Assembly (NCBI GenBank): GCA_036509315.1
Contig: DATCFU010000262.1
Coordinates: forward strand, 1 to 22,841
DNA: 22,841 bases
Direction: 5' to 3'
Origin: PALSA-607 sp036509315
Lineage (GTDB): Bacteria > Actinomycetota > Actinomycetes > Acidothermales > Acidothermaceae
Part shown: piece after piece, positions 14,523 through 21,356 of the stretch
Position numbering within the stretch: position 1 is the first letter of the stretch
Layout of the letters: every line of letters begins with the position of its first letter
The notes under the pieces: generated by a model
What the model saw: only the letters and a program-made list of their open reading frames with translations
Databases searched by the model: none
Told to the model about the DNA's origin: nothing
Program-made: the position numbers and the translations under genes

Positions 14523-14649
14523 CCCGGTAGGCCGCTAGCCGGGGGTGCGGTCTCCAACCGGGGGCGCGGCGGTCCGGCTCTGCGTGGGGGATGCGCGAGC
14601 CGGACCGCCACTTCGCGGCGAGCCCGTGTCACCCGGGGGGACAAGTGAC
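14523..14649. other. Cluster of three strong hairpins, possible structured RNA
   Basis: Three inverted repeats follow each other: CCCGGTAG with CTAGCCGGG (14523-14543, one bulge), a perfect 13-bp stem GGCGGTCCGGCTC with GAGCCGGACCGCC (14568-14609) around a G-rich 16-nt loop, and GTCAC with GTGAC (14628-14649). None has a T-run. No intact plus-strand gene follows for about 2 kb and no leuS sequence depends on it. It could be a small RNA, a processed structure or a relic. I matched it to no riboswitch family. Confidence 0.45.
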
Positions 14650-14791
14650 CTGTCATCGTCGCGCAGATTTAGAGTGCCCGATCGCTTTTCACCTAGGTGC
14701 GCGGCGCGCCGCAACGCTCTGATCTCGTGTCAGCGGCTGGCCGTTCCGAAGACCACATCGGCGCGCACAACGGTGACCTCGCACGGACGAC

Positions 14792-15250
14792 TTAGGCGAG
14801 CAGGCTCTCGCGCAGGAGATCGTGGGCCAGAGCGGTCGGCCCACGGCGGGGATCGCCGATCCTCCTGCACCGCAGCCCAGATCGGGCACCGGCACGTCCG
14901 GTCGCGGCAGCAAGCGGGACACGATCTCGCAGCCGAATCGATCCCAGAATCCGAACGCAGTACGAGACCCCGATCAAACCCTGGGGACCGTTGCGACGGA
15001 CCAGCACCCGCGTCCCGTCGTCGTCGTAAGCGTTGCCGACGGTTTCACACACTGTCGTCGGCACTATGATGACCGGATTACCCGTCTGCGAGTTGTGGCC
15101 GAACCGGTTGTTCGCGATGCTGCCGAAGTTCATCGAGGGCAGCGGCTTCGAAGCGTGAAGCCGGACACGTTCGCATGCGTGCAGTCGATGAGGCCGGAGT
15201 TGAACGCCGTCCGACACCTCTGTCGGCGTCGGCACGACCGGACTCGACAT
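14792..15250 (-). pseudogene. Frameshifted relic of a probable secreted protein
   Basis: The minus strand has protein-like sequence that changes frame at least twice. One frame gives FNSGLIDCTHANVSGFTLRS, the next MNFGSIANNRFGHNSQTGNP followed by VIIVPTTVCETVGNAYDDDGTRVLV and GPQGLIGVSYC, and a third FGFWDRFGCEIVSRLLPRPD. Regular Cys, Asn and Gly placement suggests an extracellular protein, but I do not recognise the family. No ribosome site or signal peptide is left at the 5' end. It lies directly downstream of the LLM oxidoreductase stop. Alternatives are sequencing errors or a chance open frame. Confidence 0.4.
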
Positions 15251-15262
15251 GGCGGCAATCAG

Positions 15263-16159
15263 TCAGAGTTGTGGCGCGATAGCCGACGCGATGAGGTCGA
15301 GATGATCGAGATCGGTCACGTCAAGTAATTGTAGGTACAGGCGGCTCGCACCGATCGCAGCGAACTTGCCGATCCGGTCGACCACCTCGTTTGGTGTGCC
15401 AGCCAAACCATTCGCGCGCAGTTCCGTGACGTCGTGTCGAATGGCGGCCGCACGCCGGGCAACCTCCGCGTCGTCGCGGCCGACACACACCACCTGCGCG
15501 CTCGAGTACACGATTTCGCGTCCGCCCGCAATCGCGCGCACCCGCTCGAACGCAGCGTCGACGTCATCGACGGGGACGAACGGCACGTTGTATTCGGCCG
15601 CATACCGAGCCGCAAGTGCGGGGGTCCGCTTCGGCCCGCGGCCGCCGATGATGATGGGCACGGCCCGACCGAGTGCTGGCGCGTCGACAATCGGGTAGTA
15701 CTTGCCGGCGAACGAGAACTTCTCCCCCGCCGGCGTGCGCAGCAACCCGTCGATCACGGCCACCTGCTCCTCGAGCCGATCGAAGCGTTCAGCGATATCG
15801 GGGAACGGGATGCCGTATGCCGTGTGCTCGGCATCGTTCCAAGCCGCGCCGATGCCGAACTCGACCCGCCCGCCGCTCATCTGGTCGACCTGCGCAACGG
15901 AGATTGCGAGCGGCGCAGGTAACCGGAACGTCGCGGCAGTGACCAAGGTGCCCAGCTTGATGCGACTGGTGTCGCGGGCGAGCCCAGCCAGCGTCGTCCA
16001 CGCGTCTGTCAGTCCTGGCAGCGTGGGCGAACCGAAGGCGAGGTAGTGATCGGACCGGAAGAAGGCGTCGAAGCCGAGGTCTTCGGTGGCTCGCGCGACG
16101 CGAAGCAGGTCGTCGTAAGTGCCGCCTTGTTGAGGCTCGATGAAGACGCGCAGGTCCAT
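15263..16159 (-). CDS. LLM-class F420-dependent oxidoreductase
   Basis: A complete 298-residue luciferase-like (TIM barrel) protein. It begins MDLRVFIEPQQGGTYDDLLR, with FDAFFRSDHYLAF, IKLGTLVTAATFRLPAPLA, QVDQMSGGRVEFGIGAAWNDAEH and PIIIGGRGPKRTPALAARYA, all in the usual order for actinobacterial F420-dependent members. It would use reduced or oxidised F420 (FMN is the alternative) on an unknown small-molecule substrate. The start is ATG 16159. The YciI-like gene ends 10 bp upstream, so the two are probably one transcript. No truncation is seen. Confidence 0.9.
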   Translation of the reverse strand: MDLRVFIEPQQGGTYDDLLRVARATEDLGFDAFFRSDHYLAFGSPTLPGLTDAWTTLAGLARDTSRIKLGTLVTAATFRLPAPLAISVAQVDQMSGGRVEFGIGAAWNDAEHTAYGIPFPDIAERFDRLEEQVAVIDGLLRTPAGEKFSFAGKYYPIVDAPALGRAVPIIIGGRGPKRTPALAARYAAEYNVPFVPVDDVDAAFERVRAIAGGREIVYSSAQVVCVGRDDAEVARRAAAIRHDVTELRANGLAGTPNEVVDRIGKFAAIGASRLYLQLLDVTDLDHLDLIASAIAPQL

Positions 16160-16169
16160 GACACCCAGC

Positions 16170-16475
16170 CTAGGCGCGTGCTAGCCACCGGCCATCCAGC
16201 CGGATGGTCCAGGGCGTCACCGACTCAAGCTGCAGATGGGTCTCACTCCACGGGTCACGCGAGAGGGCGGCGCGTACCGCCTCTGCGGAGTCCGCCTCGA
16301 TGGCGTGGATTATTCGGAACTCGTCGTCGAGGGGGCCGCCCAACACGATGAAGCCGTCATCAACGAGGGCATCCATGTAGGTCGCGTGCGCGGCCCATTC
16401 GGACTGTTGTTCAAGGGGCAGTGACGAGTCCCATCGCGGACCCGAACGGTGCAGCTCAACGAGGAACATCGCCAT
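16170..16475 (-). CDS. YciI-like family protein
   Basis: From ATG 16475 the protein is 101 residues long: MAMFLVELHRSGPRWDSSLP, then WAAHATYMDALVDDGFIVLGGPLDD, then FRIIHAIEADSAEAVRAALSRDPW. This matches the ferredoxin-like YciI fold, with the conserved HATYMDALVDDG helix containing the His-Asp dyad of the family. The chosen start has an AGG 5 nt upstream; the frame is open to 16502 but the extra nine codons are not conserved-looking. It is first in a likely operon with the LLM oxidoreductase. Enzymatic role is unknown; some relatives are dehydrochlorinase-like or act as small lyases. Confidence 0.85.
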   Translation of the reverse strand: MAMFLVELHRSGPRWDSSLPLEQQSEWAAHATYMDALVDDGFIVLGGPLDDEFRIIHAIEADSAEAVRAALSRDPWSETHLQLESVTPWTIRLDGRWLARA

Positions 16476-16643
16476 GAGCCTGTCGTACCCCCGACTGCCC
16501 ACAGGGATGCGTGCCCTATACGCCGCTTATGGGGCTTTTGCTGAGTTAGTGATGAGTTCACCTGATGGTTCCTGTAAGAAGGCCTTGAGTATCTAGCGGC
16601 GCCGTTGAACGGATCTTCTGTCGTCGAACCGAGGAGGTCGACC

Positions 16644-16914
16644 GTGACCGAATCCCGACGCTTAGCCCCGTGGAAGACCATCCGGGGCACGCACTCTCCT
16701 GGCCTTGACGTCGATGATCGGCGGTGGCGGCCTGGCCGCCATTGCCGGTCCGACTGGGGCGGCCGCTGCCTCGCCGTCCCCCTCGAGCACATGCCGGCTT
16801 GGCAACGGGGTGTCGCTCGGGAACACCGGCGTCGACCTGCCGACCGTGTTCGGGTCAGGCTCACCTGAGGTTGCTCAGTACAACGCCGATCCGGACAGCG
16901 TCAAGGATGCCGAG
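16644..16914 (+). pseudogene. Remnant of a secreted protein (signal peptide plus fragments), frameshifted
   Basis: A perfect AGGAGG (16632-16637) precedes GTG 16644, which starts VTESRRLAPWKTIRG. The reading then has to shift near 16680 to continue as RTLLALTSMIGGGGLAAIAG, followed by PTGAAAASPSP, a typical signal peptide. After cleavage come SSTCRLGNGV and, apparently after an internal deletion, LGNTGVDLPTVFGSGSPEVA and YNADPDSVKDAEV. The pieces recall actinobacterial secreted alkaline-phosphatase-family proteins, but from memory only. The fragment then runs into phosphatase-like sequence of another gene. Good translation signals attached to a broken frame point to recent decay. Confidence 0.55.
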
Positions 16915-17363
16915 GTCGTCTGCAACGTCAATGCCATCGTGCAACGCCGATCCGGCGACGAAGACACCATCGCCCCCGTGTTTTGCGAACTCGACCCGCA
17001 CGGCTGGCTCCACGTGATCTCCTGCGGTCACCCACCGCCGCTGCTGGTCATCCCGAAGGGCGCCCGGCTACTGGAAGAACTGCGCGACCACGCCGCGCCA
17101 CTGGTACTGGGACTGGGACCGTCCGCGTCGGTTCAGAGCTACCACGTCGATCCCGGTGATCGGCTGCTGCTGTACACCGACGGCCTGCTCGAATGTTGCG
17201 ACAACCAGGGCGCGCGCCTTCTTCCGGCTCGCTGCGACGATTGCGTAGGCATCGGGGCGGCCGCACCAACGACGACATCGCGCTGCTCGCCGTCCAGGTA
17301 CGCGAAGCACGGGCAGCCACGGTGCCCAGCCGTCACCTAGTGCGGCGCCAGCCCGTGAAATGA
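16915..17363 (+). pseudogene. Truncated, frameshifted SpoIIE/PP2C-type phosphatase (C-terminal part)
   Basis: Sequence from about 16915 matches the C-terminal half of SpoIIE-type PP2C phosphatases: NAIVQRRSGDEDTIAPVFCE, LHVISCGHPPPLLV, LVLGLGPSASVQSYHVDPGD and RLLLYTDGLLE. The ORF then shifts: RAFFRLAATIA is read in another frame near 17214, and GGRTNDDIALLAVQVREARA in a third, ending at 17363. The N-terminal half of the catalytic domain, with the first metal ligands, is absent. Such phosphatases dephosphorylate STAS antagonists. The intact kinase and antagonist genes lie just downstream, so this was probably the switch phosphatase of the same module. Confidence 0.75.
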
Positions 17364-17443
17364 CAAACCTGACGTCGGTCGGCGCCTCAACGGGACGGCG
17401 CCGACGAAACCCGGCCAAGACGCGCCGCGACGATCTGGCCCAT

Positions 17444-17491
17444 GCAACCTTAGACAGACGCAACATTGGACACACGCAATCTTCGGCACAT
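17444..17491 (+). repeat. Three degenerate 16-bp direct repeats before the anti-sigma gene
   Basis: GCAACCTTAGACAGAC, GCAACATTGGACACAC and GCAATCTTCGGCACAT follow each other without gaps, and GCAACGAGG begins a partial fourth. They lie 42-89 bp upstream of the likely start and just upstream of the candidate promoter, a position suited to activator binding. A period of 16 rather than 10.5 bp would place the units on differing faces of the helix. Confidence 0.6.
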
Positions 17492-17499
17492 GCAACGAG

Positions 17500-17523
17500 G
17501 TGTACCGCCCCCAGTTTGGGTAT
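17500..17523 (+). promoter_or_regulatory. Candidate stress-sigma (SigB-like) promoter
   Basis: GTGT (17500-17503), 14 bp, then GGGTAT (17518-17523) resembles the actinobacterial SigB/SigF pattern GTTT-N14-16-GGGTAT with one mismatch. It precedes a gene of the partner-switch system that normally controls such sigma factors. Transcription from it would begin about 17530-17533, at the GTG proposed as start. Confidence 0.4.
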
Positions 17524-17532
17524 TCTCGCGAG

Positions 17533-18006
17533 GTGGCCGGCCCCCTGCACGCGTGGGAAGGCTCCGCGACGGATCCCGGCGACCCGGTGGTGAAACCCCG
17601 GACCGCCGTCCCCGAATCCACGACATCGCGCGAGGCGGCATTCGACATCGCGCCAGACCCCACTGCACCGGCTCAGGCACGCCGGCTCGTCGACGAGATG
17701 ATGAAACTATGGGACTGCGACGACCCCGATGATGTCGCGATCTTGCTGACCAGCGAACTGATCACCAATGTGGTCCGGCATGCCCGTACGAACCTGCGGC
17801 TAGAAGTCAGCTTGCGAGCGATGACGTTGCGGATCGCTGCCACCGACGAGATCCCCGCGCCTCCGCAACTGCGCCCCATGGACACCGATTCAGAAGGCGG
17901 CCGCGGGCTCGCGCTGATCAACTCCCTCGCCCACCAGTGGGGCATCACCCCGCGCGAGCGCGGCAAGACTGTCTGGTTCGAGGTCGTCGTCCAACCAGCG
18001 CGCTAG
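17533..18006 (+). CDS. Anti-sigma factor kinase, RsbW-like HATPase domain
   Basis: The protein (157 residues from GTG 17533; 168 from GTG 17500) has a GHKL ATPase fold: N box LLTSELITNVVRHA, the nucleotide-pocket Asp in AATDEIPAPP, the G box EGGRGLALINSLAHQWG and the C-terminal KTVWFEV. This is the form common in actinobacteria, where the protein binds a sigma factor or phosphorylates a STAS antagonist. I prefer GTG 17533 because a GGGTAT/TATTCT element ends 6-9 nt before it, compatible with a leaderless mRNA; GTG 17500 has no usable ribosome site. No sigma factor gene is in the window. It lies between a broken SpoIIE-type phosphatase and a STAS antagonist. Confidence 0.85.
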   Translation: MAGPLHAWEGSATDPGDPVVKPRTAVPESTTSREAAFDIAPDPTAPAQARRLVDEMMKLWDCDDPDDVAILLTSELITNVVRHARTNLRLEVSLRAMTLRIAATDEIPAPPQLRPMDTDSEGGRGLALINSLAHQWGITPRERGKTVWFEVVVQPAR

Positions 18007-18033
18007 CCGCTGGCCCGTTGTTCATGCGGTCGT

Positions 18034-18324
18034 TCAGCTGGGTGAGCGGAAGCTCCGCAACCAAGTGAGGAACTGCTCGAGCCCTTCCTCGGTGGTGGCG
18101 TCGTGATCGGCCAACCACACCGTCAGATCCTCGGGTTCCATCAGCTTCTCAGTGAGTGCGAAGAGCAACATGATCAACGCTTGCCTGCGGCGCAGCGGCA
18201 GATCCGGCAACAGCCGGCTCAGCTGCTCGATGAAGTCGTCCCAGCCGTCGGCTCGGGCCACCGCCCAACGTTTGCCGTCACTGAGCTCGATCATAAACTC
18301 ACTGAACGGGTCCCGATCAGGCAC
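18034..18324 (-). CDS. Small unrecognised acidic protein
   Basis: I do not recognise this 96-residue protein. From GTG 18324, with GAGAGGG 8 nt upstream, it reads VPDRDPFSEFMIELSDGKRW, a two-helix middle part (WDDFIEQLSRLLPDLPLRRRQALIMLL), and an acidic, Trp-containing end (EPEDLTVWLADHDATTEEGL). Soluble, mostly helical, no signal peptide. It is convergent with the anti-sigma gene and in the same direction as the STAS gene about 250 bp upstream. The good ribosome site and normal codon use favour a real gene; a link to the partner switch is only suggested by position. Confidence 0.65.
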   Translation of the reverse strand: MPDRDPFSEFMIELSDGKRWAVARADGWDDFIEQLSRLLPDLPLRRRQALIMLLFALTEKLMEPEDLTVWLADHDATTEEGLEQFLTWLRSFRSPS

Positions 18325-18571
18325 GCATCGCCCTCTCACGTCGTCGAGGATCAGGGCCAGACCGCCGCCCGGAACCGTTCGCAGGATTCCGGCGGGTCGG
18401 TCGGCTGCCTGTGCGCCATCGTAGCTAACGGGGGTTGAGCCGATGCAGATCGGCGGCCGTCGCAGAACACACGGCGGTGAGTGGCACGCGTGCGTGTCGA
18501 GCGTCGGGCCAAGGATCCTCGGGGGGCTTGGGAACCGCAGTTGAACCCGGGCTTGACAGCCGTCGAGGCCC

Positions 18572-19015
18572 TCAGCCAGCCCGCGCGCTTAAACGCGATA
18601 ACGGCCGGATCGGTAGACGGGGACTGGCGGGCTCGGGGAGCTGGGTCGGCCAGAATTCGCCAACGTCGAGCGACTCAGCGTCATAGCGGAAGGTTCGTAG
18701 CAATCCACTCGATGCAAGAGCAAAGACCACGGCGCGACTTGGCGCGCGCAGGACCAGCTCTCGATGATGAGCACGGCACCGCTTGGAGGTCGCGACGAGA
18801 ACGGCGAGGCCGCACGAGCCCATAAAGGTGACGTCGGCAAGGTCGATGAGAACCTGGTGAACCGACTCGTCGTCAAGCGCCACGAGAGCTTCACGAAGGC
18901 GCCTCACATTGGCCATGTCGATTTCGCCGGCTAAATGGACTATCACCCGCTCGGCCTCGCGTTCGATGTCGAATTGGAACACGAGCTCGGACCGGTTCAT
19001 GATCGAATTCTGCAT
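18572..19015 (-). CDS. STAS-domain anti-sigma factor antagonist (RsbV/SpoIIAA-like)
   Basis: From ATG 19015 (GGAGG 7 nt upstream, better than ATG 19030) the 147-residue protein contains a STAS domain: VIVHLAGEIDMANVRRLREA, then VHQVLIDLADVTFMGSCGLAVLV and the ELVLRAPSRAVVFALASSGL block. The phosphoacceptor serine of the family (first Ser of DSSG/DSTG) is kept as Ser67 in GSCG, with the preceding Asp replaced by Gly and the next residue by Cys; variants of this kind are common in actinobacteria. It would release a sigma factor by binding the kinase when unphosphorylated. The last 35 or so residues after the domain are a basic, proline-containing tail. A 7-bp tandem repeat lies just upstream. 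Confidence 0.88.
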   Translation of the reverse strand: MQNSIMNRSELVFQFDIEREAERVIVHLAGEIDMANVRRLREALVALDDESVHQVLIDLADVTFMGSCGLAVLVATSKRCRAHHRELVLRAPSRAVVFALASSGLLRTFRYDAESLDVGEFWPTQLPEPASPRLPIRPLSRLSARAG

Positions 19016-19041
19016 GCCTGGTTCCTCCATCGCTTGAGCTC

Positions 19042-19069
19042 AGTGCCTAGTGCCTAGTGCCTAGTGCCT
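19042..19069. repeat. Four perfect tandem copies of a 7-bp unit
   Basis: AGTGCCT is repeated four times without a mismatch (AGGCACT on the STAS-gene strand). The array lies 27 bp upstream of the STAS start codon, in its leader or promoter region. Perfect short tandem arrays change copy number by slippage, and a change of one unit would alter spacing by 7 bp. Confidence 0.9.
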
Positions 19070-19299
19070 GCGAATCAACACCCCTGAGCTTGCCCGGCTG
19101 ATGTGACGAATGCCCTGTCCGATTCTTTGCAGTTTCGTGACATTCCCTCCCCCCGGTTGCGTACCGCGGGTTCCGTGTAGCCAACTGTCTGAAGGATCCC
19201 CATGGAGATTCACCGCGTTTCGACGTGGTCGACCCGAGCGGGGTGGCGTCGTAGGGTGCAAGCATCGGGGGGGTTCGGCTTCAGCTACGACGGAGGCAT

Positions 19300-19977
19300 G
19301 TGTCTCGCATCCTGGTGATTGAGGACGATGATCGGATCCGGGCCTCGATGCGGCTAGCGCTGGAGGACGAAGGTCACGAAGTCGCGGAGGCCGAAGCTGG
19401 TGAGCCTGGCCTGGCGTTGTTCGCTGCAGACGGGGCGGATGTCGTGCTCGTGGATTTGATGCTTCCCGACATCGATGGTTTCGAGTGCTGCAGGCAACTG
19501 CGTCGCACGAGCGATGTTCCGATCATCATCGTTACTGCCCGCGCTGATACTCACGAGGTGGTAGCGGGCCTAGAGGCGGGCGCTGACGACTACGTCACCA
19601 AACCGTTTGTCATGAAGGAGCTCGCGGCCCGAATCAGGGCGTTGCGTCGCCGCACCCGGCCTACGAGCGCCGCCGTCGGCGTGATCGAAGTGCGCGATCT
19701 CGAGCTTCGTCCAGACGAAGGCGTACTGCTGCGGGCTGGTATCGAGATTCACTTGACGCGGACCGAATTTCGGCTGCTGTGCGAACTCGCGGCAGCGCCG
19801 TCGAGGGTCTTCAGTCGCGAAATACTCCTCGAGCGTATCTGGGGCTACGACTACTTCGGAGATGGTCGCATCGTCGACGTGCACATGCGTCGGCTGAGGA
19901 CGAAGATCGAGGTCGATCCTTCCCAGCCCGAGCTGCTCGTGACGGTCCGAGGGCTCGGCTACAAGCTGCAACCGTGA
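19300..19977 (+). CDS. OmpR-family response regulator
   Basis: The 225-residue protein has a receiver domain (acidic pair in VIEDDDR, phosphoacceptor Asp52 in VVLVDLMLPD, Thr in IIVTARA, Lys in DDYVTKPF) and a winged-helix OmpR/PhoB DNA-binding domain (LTRTEFRLLCELAAAPSRVF, IVDVHMRRLRTKIEVD, VRGLGYKLQP). It starts at GTG 19300, behind GGAGG at 19292-19296 with a short 3-nt spacing. Its stop overlaps the histidine kinase start (GTGA), so the two are translated together. The operon, with a lipoprotein third gene, resembles MtrA-MtrB-LpqB, though the kinase and lipoprotein are much smaller, so it is a paralogue or a different system. Confidence 0.93.
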   Translation: MSRILVIEDDDRIRASMRLALEDEGHEVAEAEAGEPGLALFAADGADVVLVDLMLPDIDGFECCRQLRRTSDVPIIIVTARADTHEVVAGLEAGADDYVTKPFVMKELAARIRALRRRTRPTSAAVGVIEVRDLELRPDEGVLLRAGIEIHLTRTEFRLLCELAAAPSRVFSREILLERIWGYDYFGDGRIVDVHMRRLRTKIEVDPSQPELLVTVRGLGYKLQP

Positions 19978-21356
19978 CGTCGCAACGCTTTCCGCGCCGA
20001 CTCGGTCTGCGGGCAAGAGTCACACTCGTGTTTGGTGTCGGCGCATTCCTGCTCGCCGCAACCATGGCGATCTTGGCGTTGGGCCTAGCACGCAACTATT
20101 TGCTACGAGAACGCGAAGCCTCCGCGCAACATCAGACATTCGCCAATGCGTTGCTCGTGCGCTCCGAGCTACGGTCGAGCAACGTCGATATCACCAACTT
20201 CCTCGCCACCTTGCCATCGGGTGCAGAGTCGGACTCGCTCATCTACCGCCACGGCAGCTGGTTCGGGACCTCGGTCGGACTCGGCCCAACCCAGCTCCCG
20301 CCCGACCTCACCGCCAAAGCGCTCACCGGCGCCGCCGCAAGCCAACGCTTCCGCTACGCCGGAACGACCGCAATCGCGGTCAGCGTCCCGGTCCGCGCCG
20401 CTGACGCGGTCTACATCCAAGTCTTCTCGCTGAGCGAGCTCAACTCCACCCTGCGGATCTTGTCAGCATCCCTCGGCGTCGCCGCGCTGATCACCACGGC
20501 CGCTGGCGGCCTTCTCGGCAGCTGGGCGAGCAAACGCGCGCTTCAACCAGTGCGTGACGTTGCCATGGCTGCTGGAGAAATCGCCGGAGGCAAACTCGAC
20601 ACCCGCCTGCGCGCGACGGAGGACAGAGAACTCGCGCGCCTCGGCGCGGCATTCAACGCCATGGTCGACGCGGTGCAAATGCGAATCGACCGAGACGCGC
20701 GGTTCGCCTCCGACGTCAGCCACGAGCTGCGAACTCCACTCACCACGCTTGCGACCTCTCTAAGCGTCCTCGAGCGCAACACCGACGGCTGGACGTCGCC
20801 TCAACGGCAAGCTCTCGAGCTCATGCGTTCGGAAATGAGGGCGTTCCACAAGCTGGTTGAGGATCTGCTGGAAATCTCCCGCGCCGATGCCGGAGCGACC
20901 AATCTCGTCATCGACGACGTGCTCGCCGCCGAGTTCGTATCACGGTTGGGCGCAGCGATCTGCCCGACGACCCCGCTCGACATCTCCGCTGACGCCTCAT
21001 CGGCGCATGTGAGCATAGACAAGAGACGGATGGAACGTGCCTTCTCCAACTTGGTCGAGAACGCGAATCGCTATGCGGGTGGCATAATACGCGTCGGTTT
21101 GTGCCGCACGCCCAGCGGCGCCGTCCGCTTCGAGGTTGACGACGCCGGACCAGGCATCCCGCCGTCCGACCATATCCGCATCTTCGAGCGCTTCAGCCGA
21201 GGCAGCGGCGGCCGCCGAGCCGAAGGCAGTGGAGTCGGGCTCGGGCTCGCCCTCGTTGCGGAGCACGTCGCCCTGCTCGGAGGAACGGTATTGGTCGAGG
21301 ATCGACCGGCGGGCGGGTCGCGTTTCGCCATCGAACTACCCGCGCACAAGCCATGA
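19974..21356 (+). CDS. Sensor histidine kinase
   Basis: The 460-residue membrane kinase starts at GTG 19974 in a 4-bp overlap with the regulator; the open frame upstream is antecedent shadow. Order: TM1 (about 15-38, VTLVFGVGAFLLAATMAILAL), an extracytoplasmic sensor of about 110 residues, TM2 (about 158-178), a HAMP linker (RALQPVRDVAMAAGEIAGGKL), the dimerisation helix with His250 (FASDVSHELRTPLTTLATSL), and the ATPase with N box (NLVENANRYA), G1 (DDAGPGIPP), F (FERFSRG) and G2 (GSGVGLGLALV). All catalytic motifs are intact. The sensed signal is unknown. The stop overlaps the lipoprotein start (ATGA). Confidence 0.94.
   Translation: MTSQRFPRRLGLRARVTLVFGVGAFLLAATMAILALGLARNYLLREREASAQHQTFANALLVRSELRSSNVDITNFLATLPSGAESDSLIYRHGSWFGTSVGLGPTQLPPDLTAKALTGAAASQRFRYAGTTAIAVSVPVRAADAVYIQVFSLSELNSTLRILSASLGVAALITTAAGGLLGSWASKRALQPVRDVAMAAGEIAGGKLDTRLRATEDRELARLGAAFNAMVDAVQMRIDRDARFASDVSHELRTPLTTLATSLSVLERNTDGWTSPQRQALELMRSEMRAFHKLVEDLLEISRADAGATNLVIDDVLAAEFVSRLGAAICPTTPLDISADASSAHVSIDKRRMERAFSNLVENANRYAGGIIRVGLCRTPSGAVRFEVDDAGPGIPPSDHIRIFERFSRGSGGRRAEGSGVGLGLALVAEHVALLGGTVLVEDRPAGGSRFAIELPAHKP

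Noticed and set aside
14523..14649. c-di-AMP (ydaO) or cobalamin riboswitch
   Set aside because: CGGTAGG- and TGGGGGA-like words occur, but in the wrong order and without the other conserved blocks. No intact downstream gene lies on the plus strand.
18572..19015. Loss of the phosphorylated serine in the STAS protein
   Set aside because: The acceptor is the first Ser of the DS(S/T)G motif, which is kept (GSCG); only neighbours differ, in a way frequent in actinobacteria.
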